A stretch of 64,000 bases of DNA from Apostichopus japonicus (taxonomy: Eukaryota; Echinodermata; Holothuroidea; Aspidochirotida; Stichopodidae): assembly GCF_037975245.1 (NCBI RefSeq), contig NC_092568.1, positions 39,636,631-39,700,630 on the forward strand. Direction: 5' to 3'. A program made the position numbers and the translations under genes. Below the pieces are notes generated by a model that ran no database searches, had not been told where the DNA came from, and saw only the letters and a list, made by a program, of their open reading frames with translations. Each line of letters opens with the position of its first letter. The first letter of the stretch is position 1. Shown piece by piece: positions 33,876 through 46,959 of the stretch.

Positions 33876-35150
33876 TATCTAGCTATACAAATTTTACACA
33901 ATACACAAAACACATTCAATCCATTAGCAAAAGTGCTAGATTTAAGGTCAATTTCGCGTTTGTTAATTTACGTCAAAAATACACTTTCTAATCACTTACA
34001 ATTGTATTTAATGTATTAATTCTTCGGTAAATATCAATTAGGCTATATGCTGAGTCAATTATGGAAGTATAGAAGTCAGGAGATATGTAACATGCTTAAT
34101 ATCCACCCCCCCCCCACGCCTCCCCATTTATTCTCTGATTGGATTAAAATGTACTTGCAGAAGAAAAATTTTCATGCCAAATTACTTTAATCTGGTAAAA
34201 TTGATACACTTTTACCAATCTATGTGCAAAGATGTTCCATACACTATTACTCAATACTTCATAAGATAAATTTGAAGGAGCGGAATAAAGGACCATGCGT
34301 TCTGATTGTAATTGAATGATTCATTCAGGATGTTTCCTAGAAGTTTTCTCTCGTAAAAGAGCGCTTGAACATTAGGCTCGAACTAATTGATACCGATGTA
34401 CGAGCTGACTGCCTACCGTCATTTAACGTCCATGGAATACCTTTAAAAGGCTGAGAGTTCATATTTATCATAGCGTGATTGCTCCCTTTGCGTCGAACCA
34501 TTAAAATTGATAGATAACTGAAATAATCTGCAGCATGTTGACAGTTTAACTGCTTTTTTGCATTTGTATTCCCAAATGAATGAAATATCGGTATATCTTT
34601 CCTTCTACGAATGTCTCTGACCCACGTTAGGAGAGTTAAAGTGATATTGTTCAATGTTTGAACGTTACTGCATGTACCATTAATTCATGGTACTTGGTAG
34701 GCCTATATAGGGGATGGTTTATTTCTTTGATTGTTTCTCCGGCAGTAAGCTTCATAAGCTTCATTGGACTATCATGACAGTGCAAGCCTGCTACAAGCCT
34801 GCTACAGCCTTGCTACGGCCTTGCTACAGCCAAGATGCTGTCGCTTTATGCCATCGTGTTCAAATATCTGCCACATTGCAATTTTTCCCTTTTGATTAGG
34901 CTGAAATTTCGTAAGTGATTTGAGTAATTTAAAGTGTTATATGCTAACATATCGATGAATTCGGAAGTCATTTAGAGGCTTTTTTAAATTGTAAAAACTT
35001 TCCGACAGAATTTGGCCATGTATATAGACATTCTGCCATTAATTGGAATGCACTTAAAACGAGTTCTCTCTTTTTCATTCCTTGAGGGTCCAAAGTGCAA
35101 TTTGTAATGCTACCGGTTGACACTAAACGCACGATACATAACATATGAGA

Positions 35151-37770
35151 TGGACACTCATTTAAGAAGTGATGATGTAGTGGTCATTTAAATTGGTCAA
35201 GCACACTTTGGACCTGGCAAGACGTATTATGGTACTCTTCTACACTGTCTTAAAAAATCATATGACCCATCGGTTTGGTGGTCCAAGGCGTTCTGGTCTG
35301 GATTAGGGCCCAAAGCTTTTTCGTGGTCCCTTTTCGCTCATTAAAGAAGCAATGATTTAGTGGTCATTTAAATTGGTCAAGCACGCTTTGGACCGGGCAA
35401 GAGGCATTATGGTACCCTTCTACAATGTCCTTAGAGTTCATGTTAACCATCGGTTTGGTGGTCCAAAGCGTGCTGCATGGATTAGGGCCCAAAGCTTTTT
35501 CGTGGTCCGGTTACACTCGATGATGAAGTAATGATTTAATGTCAGTTTAATTGGTCAAGCACGCTTTGGACCGGGCAAGACGCATTATGGTACTCTTCTA
35601 CAATGTCCTTAAAGTTCATGTTAACCATCGGTTTGGTGGTCCAAAGCGTGCTGCATGGATTAGGGCCCAAAGCTTTTTCGTGGTCCCGTTACACTCGATG
35701 ATGAAGTAATGATTTAATGGTCAGTTTAATTGGTCAAGCACGCTTTGGACCGGGCAAGACGCATTATGGTACTCTTCTACAATGTCCTTAGAGTTCATGT
35801 TAACCATCGGTTTGGTGGTCCAAAACGTGCTGCATGGATTAGGGCCCAAAGCTTTTTCGTGGTCCCGTTACACTCGATGATGAAGTAATGATTTAATGGT
35901 CAGTTTAATTGGTCAAGCACGCTTTGGACCGGGCAAGACGCATTATGGTAGTCTTCTACAATGTCCTTAGAGTTCATGTTAACCATCGGTTTGGTGGTCC
36001 AAAGCGTGCTGCATGGATTAGGGCCCAAAGCTTTTTCGTGGTCCCGTTACACTCGATGATGAAGTAATGATTTAATGGTCAGTTTAATTGGTCAAGCACG
36101 CTTTGGACCGGGCAAGACGCATTATGGTACTCTTCTACAATGTCCTTAGAGTTCATGTTAACCATCGGTTTGGTGGTCCAAAGCGTGCTGCATGGATTAG
36201 GGCCCAAAGCTTTTTCGTGGTCCCGTTACACTCGATGATGAAGTAATGATTTAATGGTCAGTTTAATTGGTCAAGCACGCTTTGGACCGGGCAAGACGTA
36301 TAATGGTACATTTCTACAATGTCCTTAGAGTTCATGTTAACCATCGGTTTGGTGGTCCAAAGCGTGCTGCATGGATTAGGGCCCAAAGCTTTTTCGTTGT
36401 CCCGTTACACTCGATGATGAAGTAATGATTTAATGGTCAGTTTAATTGGTCAAGCACGCTTTGGACCGGGCAAGACGCATTATGGTACTCTTCTACAATG
36501 TCTTAGAGTTCATGTTAACCATCGGTTTGGTGGTCCAAAGCGTGCTGCATGGATTAGGGCCCAAAGCTTTTTCGTGGTCCCGTTTCACTCATTAAAGAAG
36601 TAATGATTTAATGGTCATTTCAATTGGTCAAGCACTCCTTGGACCGGGCAAGACGCATTATGGTACTCTTCTACAATGTCCTTAGAGTTAATGTTACCCA
36701 TTGGTTAGGTGGTCCAAAGCGTGCTGCATGGATTAGGGCCCAAAGCTTTTCGTGGTCCCGTTACACTCATTGAAGAAGTAATGATTTAATGGTCATTTCA
36801 ATTGGTCAAGCACTCTTTGGACCGGGCAAGACGCATTATGGTACTCTTCTACAATGTCCTTAGAGTTCATGTTACCCATTGGTTAGGTGGTCCAAAGCGT
36901 GCTGCATGGATGAGGGCCCAAAGCTTTTTCGTGGTCCAATTACACTCATTAAAGACGTAATGATTTAGTGGTCATTTAAATTGGTCAAGCACTCTTTGGA
37001 CCGGGCAAGACGCATTACGGTACTCTTCTACAATGTCCTTAGAGTACATGTTACCCATTGGTTAGGTGGTCCTAGGCGTGCTGCATAGATTAGGGCCCAA
37101 AGCTTTTTCGTGGTCCCGTTTCACTCATTAAAGAAGTAATGATTTAATGGTCATTTCAATTGGTCAAGCACTCTTTGGACCGGGCAAGACGCATTATGGT
37201 ACTCTTCTACAATGTCCTTAGAGTTAATGTTACCCATTGGTTAGGTGGTCCAAAGCGTGCTGCATGGATTAGGGCCCAAAGCTTTTCGTGGTCCCGTTAC
37301 ACTCATTGAAGAAGTAATGATTTAATGGTCATTTAAATTGGTCAAGCACTCTTTGGACCGGGCAAGACGCATTATGTTACCCTTCTACAAGGTCCTCAGA
37401 CTTCCCATGACCCATTGGTTGGGCGGTCCAAGGCGTGCTGGATTTGATTAGGGCCCAAATGTTTTTATTTCAGTTCCCGTTACATTTATTTAAAAAAATG
37501 TTGATTTAATGGTCATTTTAATTGGTCAAGCACTCTTTGGACCGGGCAAGACGCATTATGGTATCCTTCTACAATGTGTTAAGAATTCATATGACCCATT
37601 GGTAAGGTGGTCCAAGGCGTGCTAGTCTTGATTAGGGCCTAAAGTAATTTTTTTATATTAATTTAAGAGCTGATGAAGTACTGGTCATATTAGTTGGTCA
37701 AAAACTATTTGGACCGGGCAAGATGCATTATGGTACCCTTCTACATAGTTATTAGAGTTCATATGACCCA
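35151..37770 (-). repeat. 179-bp satellite array, right arm of element A (~15 copies)
   Basis: It is the same monomer in reverse orientation to 26400-31680. The central monomers are a homogeneous subtype (ggttaaccatcggtttggtggt form). The outer ones match the diverged outer monomers of the left arm. Confidence 0.96.
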
Positions 37771-37948
37771 TGGGCCATAGATAAACCTCTTTCCACGACC
37801 ATATGTTGAACATCTTGTAAGAAAGCTTTTGTCTTGCCAGAGGTGTTACGTCGATACCATTGTCGAATACGTAACTGAATCGGTAGCAGTTACTCATTCG
37901 CGAATGTCGAACAAGGAACGGGGAATAAGTATCTAACTTCACACCGGT

Positions 37949-38402
37949 CATTTATTAGACTATTCTGTTTGGTCTAGTCCACTGAGGATAGCCATCTATG
38001 GCATTGTTGGTATTTTGTCTATTGTTTACACTGTAAGTTGAGTTATGTTTGGAAGTTGTCATAGCCAGGTCAATTGGAGAGTACCCAGGTGCACACACTC
38101 TGGTGTGATATCACATGTTATACAGGTGTAGATGTTTGTGAGAGATGGAATGACCTAGTGGGAGTGGTCAGTGGTCTTCCACCTACCAATAGGATTGTAT
38201 TATACTAGAGTGTTGGTTTATGTGAGTGTTAATTTGTTATGTATGTTGGAGATGATGTTACAAGAGGATAATACAAACCAGAGCTCCTCCAGCATCCAAG
38301 CTGTCAACTTGTCTTGTGTCATTCTTTGTTGGTTGCATGTGTTTTGGTTTGTTCTGTTACTGCTCGGTCACTACAAACTGACCCATAGATAGTAAACCTC
38401 GT
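37949..38402. other. Spacer between elements A and B
   Basis: About 450 bp of apparently single-copy sequence with no gene that I recognise. A 73-codon reading frame at 38171-38392 has no family resemblance. Confidence 0.5.
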
Positions 38403-38521
38403 TCATATGACCCATAGATAAACCTCGTCGATACCATTGTCGAATAAGTAACTGAATAGCAGTTACTCATTCGCGAATATCGAACGAGGAACGGGGAATA
38501 TGTGTCTAACTTCACACCGGT
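38403..38521 (-). repeat. Orphan foldback-element terminus (deletion remnant)
   Basis: It contains a compact version of the right terminus: atatgacccatagataaacc, cgtcgataccattgtcgaat, agcagttactcattcgcgaa, gaggaacggggaata and taacttcacaccggt, without satellite monomers. It ends three bases before element B begins, giving a head-to-head junction of two ACCGGT termini (38516-38521 and 38525-38530). Confidence 0.8.
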
Positions 38522-38734
38522 ATGACCGGTGTGAAGTTAGATACTTATTCCCCGTTCCTCGTTCGATATTCGCGAATGAGTAACTGAGCTGCCTATTCGG
38601 TTACGTATTCGACAATTGTATCGACGTAACACCTGTGGCAAGACAAAAGCTTTCTTACAAGATGTTCAACATATGGTCGTGGAAAGAGGTTTATCTATGG
38701 CCCATGGGTCATATGAACTCTAATAACTATGTAG

Positions 38735-41700
38735 AAGGGTACCATAATGCATCTTGCCCGGTCCAAATAGTTTTTGACCAACTAATATGACCAGTACTTC
38801 ATCAGCTCTTAAATTAATATAAAAAAATTACTTTAGGCCCTAATCAAGACTAGCACGCCTTGGACCACCTTACCAATGGGTCATATGAATTCTTAACACA
38901 TTGTAGAAGGATACCATAATGCGTCTTGCCCGGTCCAAAGAGTGCTTGACCAATTAAAATGACCATTAAATCAACATTTTTTTAAATAAATGTAACGGGA
39001 ACTGAAATAAAAACATTTGGGCCCTAATCAAATCCAGCACGCCTTGGACCGCCCAACCAATGGGTCATGGGAAGTCTGAGGACCTTGTAGAAGGGTAACA
39101 TAATGCGTCTTGCCCGGTCCAAAGAGTGCTTGACCAATTTAAATGACCACTAAATCATTACTTCTTCAATGAGTGTAATTGGACCACGAAAAGCTTTGGG
39201 CCCTAATCCATGCAGCACGCATTGGACCACCTAACCAATGGGTAACATTAACTCTAAGGACATTGTAGAAGAGTACCATAATGCGTCTTGCCCGGTCCAA
39301 AGAGTGCTTGACCAATTTAAATGACCATTAAATCATTACTTCTTTAATGAGTGAAACGGGACCACGAAAAAGCTTTGGGCCCTAATCTATGCAGCACGCC
39401 TAGGACCACCTAACCAATGGGTAACATGTACTCTAAGGACATTGTAGAAGAGTACCGTAATGCGTCTTGCCCGGTCCAAAGAGTGCTTGACCAATTTAAA
39501 TGACCACTAAATCATTACGTCTTTAATGAGTGTAATTGGACCACGAAAAAGCTTTGGGCCCTAATCCAAGCAGCACGCCTTGGATCACCAAACCGATGGT
39601 TAACATGAACTCTAAGGACATTGCATAAGAGTACCATAATGCGTCTTGCCCGGTCCAAAGCGTGCTTGACCAACTTAAATGACCACTAAATCATTGCTTC
39701 TTCCGATGAGTGTAACGGACCACGAAAAAGCTTTGGACCCTAATCCATGCAGCACGCATTGGACCACCTAACCAATGGGTAACATTAACTCTAAGGACAT
39801 TGTAGAAGAGTACCATAATGCGTCTTGCCCGGTCCAAAGCGTGCTTGACCAATTTAAATGACCACTAAATCATTACTACATCATCGAGTGTAACGGGACC
39901 ACGAAAAAACTTTGGGCCCTAATCCAAGCAGTACGCATTGGACCACCTAACCAATCGGTAACATGTACTCTAAAGACATTGTAAAAGAGTACCATAATGC
40001 GTCTTGCCCGGTCCAAAGCGTGCTTGACCAATTTAGATGACCACTAAATCATTACTACATCATCGAGTGTAACGGGACCACGAAAAAGCTTTGGGCCCTC
40101 ATCCATGCAACACGCCTTGGACCACCTAACCAATCGGTAACATGTACTCTAAAGACATTGTAGAATAGTACCATAATGCGTCTTGCCCGGTCCAAAGCGT
40201 GCTTGACCAATTAAACTGACCTTTAAATCATTACTTATTAAATGAGTGCAACGGGACCACGAAAAAGCTTTGGGCCCTCATCCATGCAGCACGCCTTGGA
40301 CCACCTAACCAATCGGTAACATGTACTCTAAAGACATTGTAAAAGAGTATCATAATGCGTCTTGCCCGGTCCAAAGCGTGCTTGACCAATTTAAATGACC
40401 ACTAAATCATTACTACATCATCGAGTGTAACGGGACCACGAAAAAGCTTTGGGCTCTCATCCATGCAACACGCCTTGGACCACCTAACCAATCGGTAACA
40501 TGTACTCTAAAGACAATGTAAAAGAGTACCATAATGCGTCTTGCCCGGTCCAAAGCGTGCTTGACCAATTTAAATGACCACTAAATCATTACTACATCAT
40601 CGAGTGTAACGGGACCACGAAAAAACTTTGGGCCCTCATCCATGCAGTACGCCTTGGACCACCTAACCAATCGGAAACATGTACTCTAAAGACATTGTAA
40701 AAGAGTACCATAATGGGTCTTGCCCGGTCCAAAGCGTGCTTGACCAATTAAACTGACCATTAAATCATTACTACACCATCGAGTGTAACGGGACCACGAA
40801 AAAGCTTTGGGCCCTAATCCATGCAGCACGCTTTGGACCGCCAAACCGATGGTTAACATGAACTCTAAGGACATTGTAGAAGAGTACCATAATGCGTCTT
40901 GCCCGGTCCAAAGCGTGCTTGACCAATTAAACTGACCATTAAATCATTACTTCATTATCGAGTGTAACGGGAACACGAAAAAGCTTTGGGCCCTAATCCA
41001 TGCAGCACGCTTTGGACCACCAAACCGATGGTTAACATGAACTCTAAGGACATTGTAGAAATGTACCATAATGCGTCTTGCCCGGTCCAAAGCGTGCTTG
41101 ACCAATTAAACTGACCATTAAATCATTACTTCATCATCGAGTGTAACGGGACCACGAAAAAGCTTTGGGCCCTAATCCATGCAGCACGCTTTGGACCACC
41201 AAACCGATGGTTAACATGAACTCTAAGGACATTGTAGAAGAGTACCATAATGCGTCTTGCCCGGTCCAAAGCGTGCTTGACCAATTAAACTGACCATTAA
41301 ATCATTACTTCATCATCGAGTGTAACGGGACCACGAAAAAGCTTTGGGCCCTAATCCATGCAGCACGCATTGGACCACCTAACCAATGGGTAACATGAAC
41401 TCTAAGGACATTGTAGAAGAGTACCATAATGCGTCTTGCCCGGTCCAAAGAGTGCTTGACCAATTGAAATGACCATTAAATCATTACTTCTTTAATGAGT
41501 GAAACGGGACCACGAAAAAGCTTTGGGCCCTTATCCATGCAGCACGCTTTGGACCACCAAACCGATGGTTAACATGAACTCTAAGGATATTGTAGAAGAG
41601 TACCATAATGCGTCTTGCCCGGTCCAAAGCGTGCTTGACCAATTAAACTGACCATTAAATCATTACTTCATCATCGAGTGTAACGGGACCACGAAAAAGC

Positions 41701-43470
41701 TTTGGGCCCTAATCCATGCAGCACGCTTTGGACCACCAAACCGATGGTTAACATGAACTCTAAGGATATTGTAGAAGAGTACCATAATGCGTCTTGCCCG
41801 GTCCAAAGCGTGCTTGACCAATTAAACTGACCATTAAATCATTACTTCATCATCGAGTGTAACGGGACCACGAAAAAGCTTTGGGCCCTAATCCATGCAG
41901 CACGCTTTGGACCACCAAACCGATGGTTAACATGAACTCTAAAGACATTGTAGAAGAGTACCATAATGCGTCTTGCCCGGTCCAAAGCGTGCTTGACCAA
42001 TTAAACTGACCATTAAATCATTACTTCATCATCGAGTGTAACGGGACCACGAAAAAGCTTTGGGCCCTAATCCATGCAGCACGCTTTGGACCACCTAACC
42101 AATGGGTAACATGAACTCTAAGGACATTGTAGAAGAGTACCATAATGCGTCTTGCCCGGTCCAAAGAGTGCTTGACCAATTGAAATGACCATTAAATCAT
42201 TACTTCTTTAATGAGTGAAACGGGACCACGAAAAAGCTTTGGGCCCTTATCCATGCAGCACGCTTTGGACCACCAAACCGATGGTTAACATGAACTCTAA
42301 GGACATTGTAGAAGAGTACCATAATGCGTCTTGCCCGGTCCAAAGCGTGCTTGACCAATTAAACTGACCATTAAATCATTACTTCATCATCGAGTGTAAC
42401 GGGACCACGAAAAAGCTTTGGGCCCTAATCCATGCAGCACGCTTTGGACCACCAAACCGATGGTTAACATGAACTCTAAGGACATTGTAGAAATGTACCA
42501 TAATGCGTCTTGCCCGGTCCAAAGCGTGCTTGACCAATTAAACTGACCATTAAATCATTACTTCATCATCGAGTGTAACGGGACCACGAAAAAGCTTTGG
42601 GCCCTAATCCATGCAGCACGCTTTGGACCACCAAACCGATGGTTAACATGAACTCTAAGGACATTGTAGAAGAGTACCATAATGCGTCTTGCCCGGTCCA
42701 AAGCGTGCTTGACCAATTAAACTGACCATTAAATCATTACTTCATCATCGAGTGTAACCGGACCACGAAAAAGCTTTGGGCCCTAATCCATGCAGCACGC
42801 TTTGGACCACCAAACCGATGGTTAACATGAACTCTAAGGACATTGTAGAAATGTACCATAATGCGTCTTGCCCGGTCCAAAGCGTGCTTGACCAATTAAA
42901 CTGACCATTAAATCATTACTTCATCATCGAGTGTAACGGGACCACGAAAAAGCTTTGGGCCCTAATCCATGCAGCACGCTTTGGACCACCAAACCGATGG
43001 TTAACATGAACTCTAAGGACATTGTAGAAGAGTACCATAATGCGTCTTGCCCGGTCCAAAGCGTGCTTGACCAATTAAACTGACCATTAAATCATTACTT
43101 CATCATCGAGTGTAACCGGACCACGAAAAAGCTTTGGGCCCTAATCCATGCAGCACGCTTTGGACCACCAAACCGATGGTTAACATGAACTCTAAGGACA
43201 TTGTAGAAGGGTACCATAATGCCTCTTGCCCGGTCCAAAGCGTGCTTGACCAATTTAAATGACCACTAAATCATTGCTTCTTTAATGAGCGAAAAGGGAC
43301 CACGAAAAAGCTTTGGGCCCTAATCCAGACCAGAACGCCTTGGACCACCAAACCGATGGGTCATATGATTTTTTAAGACAGTGTAGAAGAGTACCATAAT
43401 ACGTCTTGCCAGGTCCAAAGCGTGCTTGACCAATTTAAATGACCACTACATCATCACTTCTTAAATGAGT
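38735..43470 (+). repeat. 179-bp satellite array, left arm of element B (~27 copies)
   Basis: The outer part (to about 40670) is almost identical, in the same orientation, to the outer part of the left arm of A (26400-28380). The inner part is a homogeneous subtype in which the two arms of the monomer dyad match perfectly (GGTCCAAAGCGTGCT and AGCACGCTTTGGACC), the subtype of the right arm of A. Confidence 0.97.
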
Positions 43471-43479
43471 GTCCATCTC

Positions 43480-46400
43480 ATATGTTATGTATCGTGCGTT
43501 TAGTGTCAACCGGTAGCATTACAAATTGCACTTTGGACCCTCAAGGAATGAAAAAGAGAGAACTCGTTTTAAGTGCATTCCAATTAATGGCAGAATGTCT
43601 ATATACATGGCCAAATTCTGTCGGAAAGTTTTTACAATTTAAAAAAGCCTCTAAATGACTTCCGAATTCATCGATATGTTAGCATATAACACTTTAAATT
43701 ACTCAAATCACTTACGAAATTTCAGCCTAATCAAAAGGGAAAAATTGCAATGTGGCAGATATTTGAACACGATGGCATAAAGCGACAGCATCTTGGCTGT
43801 AGCAAGGCCGTAGCAAGGCTGTAGCAGGCTTGTAGCAGGCTTGCACTGTCATGATAGTCCAATGAAGCTTATGAAGCTTACAGCCGGAGAAACAATCAAA
43901 GAAATAAACCATCCCCTATATAGGCCTACCAAGTACCATGAATTAATGGTACATGCAGTAACGTTCAAACATTGAACAATATCACTTTAACTCTCCTAAC
44001 GTGGGTCAGAGACATTCGTAGAAGGAAAGATATACCGATATTTCATTCATTTGGGAATACAAATGCAAAAAAGCAGTTAAACTGTCAACATGCTGCAGAT
44101 TATTTCAGTTATCTATCAATTTTAATGGTTCGATGCAAAGGGAGCAATCACGCTATGATAAATATGAACTCTCAGCCTTTTAAAGGTATTCCATGGACGT
44201 TAAATGACGGTAGGCAGTCAGCTCGTACATCGGTATCAATTAGTTCGAGCCTAATGTTCAAGCGCTCTTTTACGAGAGAAAACTTCTAGGAAACATCCTG
44301 AATGAATCATTCAATTACAATCAGAACGCATGGTCCTTTATTCCGCTCCTTCAAATTTATCTTATGAAGTATTGAGTAATAGTGTATGGAACATCTTTGC
44401 ACATAGATTGGTAAAAGTGTATCAATTTTACCAGATTAAAGTAATTTGGCATGAAAATTTTTCTTCTGCAAGTACATTTCAATCCAATCAGAGAATAAAT
44501 GGGGAGGCGTGGGGGGGGGGGGTGGATATTAAGCATGTTACATATCTCCTGACTTCTATACTTCCATAATTGACTCAGCATATAGCCTAATTGATATTTA
44601 CCGAAGAATTAATACATTAAATACAATTGTAAGTGATTAGAAAGTGTATTTTTGACGTAAATTAACAAACGCGAAATTGACCTTAAATCTAGCACTTTTG
44701 CTAATGGATTGAATGTGTTTTGTGTATTGTGTAAAATTTGTATAGCTAGATACAGGGACGTAGCTAATGCATGATGATTGGGGGTTTAGTGGCTGAAATT
44801 CCAACTGGATGGGTTTTGGAGCCAGAAAATTCCGACTGCTGCCTTGTACCCCCCCCCCCCCCCGCACTATACTCGTCAACGATACGGTCAGTGTCAGTCA
44901 GACACCCTATCTTTCGCGACTGCACTTTTGTTCCAAACTTTTCTCGGTACATTTGTACCACTGGCCCTCACTTTACAAACTTATCAATCACTCTGGTTAA
45001 GCGAGTAAGCAACTGAGTACAAGTTATCTGCTTGATAAGCTACATAGACTACTGACTAAAAAAGCTATGTTAATGTAACAAAGTGGAAACTTTTTTTCGA
45101 AAAATATATTCGACGACATAGTGAATTACCCAAAAATACAGTGCTTTTTCCTAGCGGGCTTAATATTATTTTCTTGGGGGTGGGGGTGGGGCTATTTATC
45201 ACTCACATGAATAAAAAAAAACATTGTTCACTTCATTCCAACTGAGCATTTGGAATGATGTGAACAATTAAACATTTTGCAGAAAAATGTTGAGTTGACG
45301 TTATACGATAAGTTGTCAATTAAACATTTTGCAGAAATTTTTTTCAATTGCTCAATTGGAATGAAGTGAACAATTGAACATTTTGCCAAATATGTCCAAT
45401 TGACGAGATAAGATAAGTTGTCAATTAAACATTTCTCAGAAAAGTTTTTCAATTGTTCTTATGGAATGAAGTAAACAAATGAACATTTTGCAGCAAAAAA
45501 TGACTAATTGACGAGATTTGATTAGTTTTCAATTAAACATTTTTCACAAAATTGTTCAATTACTCATTTAAAGCAAGTAAGCAATGCAACATTTTTCTGT
45601 TTTTTGATAACATTTTATCTTGTTATCTAAACAATTTACAGAAAAATTTCACCTTATGGGGCAAAGTTTTTCTTATGTTGATGGCATTTTTAAGCTTCCG
45701 TAGATTAGCATTGAGCGTTTTAATAGTATATGTTGTGCAGTAGTTCTATTCGGCATTTTTTTTAGAGTATTCAAAATCATACGAAGTTTTGTATGGTGGA
45801 GTATAAAGATCGCGACATACAATTTCTCATTGTGACAAGGAAATCGTAGCAAATATGACTGATTCAAGGTCAATTTTGACCGAAAATTTTAGGTCACTAC
45901 AAGAATATTTGAAAATTCGAGTGCGCCAGTCGGAAAAATTCGAGTGCGACAGTCGGAAATTCCGACTGTCGCACAAAAATTTTCCAACTTTCGTCAGTTT
46001 TACCAAGATTGGGGGGGGGGATGAGGCACCCCACACCCCCCTCTAGCGACGTCCCTGGCTAGATTATGGACGTTATAATTAATAATTAGGTAGAAATGAA
46101 TGAAAGGAAATCAACTAAAAAATCACACTAACTCTGGTTTATGTTTAGTTGGAATAAACCCAGTGAGACTTCTTATGGTGGATCTGCCTTCTACACTCCA
46201 ATAGTAACTTTCTATTGAAAAATCGCTAAGAGAAAGAACAAGCACATGCATTGGAACACGATAAAATCAAAATGCATAGAATGGCACTATAGGGTAACTT
46301 GGATGGTTCATTACCAACTATGGCTAATGGAGATCATAAATAAATCAGAAAGGGATTTCGGCATAAAATATATGTCTGGGTAGACCTATTTCACTTGAAG

Positions 46401-46955
46401 ACTATTTTGCTAAATAAACTATTAAAGTCAGTTTATCTCCGCTTGACCCGAGATGACTGATTGTCTGTTTATAGCTCCATGGTCAGCTCTAGAATGTAGC
46501 AGTGGAATCTTTCAGAATCTACGAAGGGGGTTAAAGCGTTCAAAACCACTTTCAAGAAGAGAGGCAAGAACACTTCTTTGTTCTTTAAATCTGTAAATAT
46601 GTGAAGGGTTGACGGGTGAAATGAATAAAAGAAATAAAATTAAGTTCTATAAACGAATAATTAAAACAAAAACGTTTTCAGTTCGTTGCCAGTCTACAGA
46701 AATCACTTCATTCTGAAAATGTAGTTGCGCTAAGGCCCTCCCCCCCCCCCCCAAAAAAAAAAAGAAGAGTGCGCGTGTGTTTCTCCGGAATGGGAAGGAA
46801 ACTTTGTATGCTGATGATTGTAAAGCACCAATAAGCATTAAACTTGCGAGCCAAAGGTGTTGCTTTTGTTTTGTATCACCACACTGGTACAGACGTAGAG
46901 TTGAAATTCAAAAAAGAAGATATTGATGAATCTACTGGATAATGATTGTGCAATG
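43480..46955. other. Core of foldback element B (inverted copy of core A)
   Basis: It is the reverse complement of 31681-35150. Differences I noticed include an Arg/Cys codon change near 44134, c/a near 46252, a/t near 43882 and lengths of poly-C/G tracts. No protein family recognised. Confidence 0.85.
44753..46057. mobile_element. hAT-like element nested in core B
   Basis: Same element and same insertion site as 32569-33875, inverted. Flanks are gctagata (44745-44752) and gctagatt (46058-46065). Confidence 0.88.
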
Positions 46956-46959
46956 TGCA

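Larger units (their letters stand above)
31681..35150. other. Core of foldback element A, non-coding
   Basis: AT-rich sequence with homopolymer G/C tracts and no recognisable protein. The same sequence occurs inverted at 43480-46955 with only a handful of differences that I can spot. It contains a nested hAT element (32569-33875). A 105-codon minus-strand frame at 34337-34654 is open in both copies but resembles nothing I know. Confidence 0.8.
26257..37948. mobile_element. Foldback element A with satellite-DNA arms (~11.7 kb)
   Basis: Two inverted arms, 26257-31680 and 35151-37948, are made mostly of tandem ~179-bp repeats (about 30 and 15 copies) in opposite orientation. They surround a ~3.5-kb core. 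The right end finishes with an outer non-repeated terminus: tactcattcgcgaatg, caaggaacggggaataag, taacttcacaccggt. The left arm has the mirror of this but lacks the outermost ~43 bp; similarity starts at attcgcgaatgag. Classical foldback elements (Drosophila FB, sea-urchin TU) also have inverted arms of tandem repeats. No transposase is encoded. No target duplication can be named, because the left end is truncated. Confidence 0.85.
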
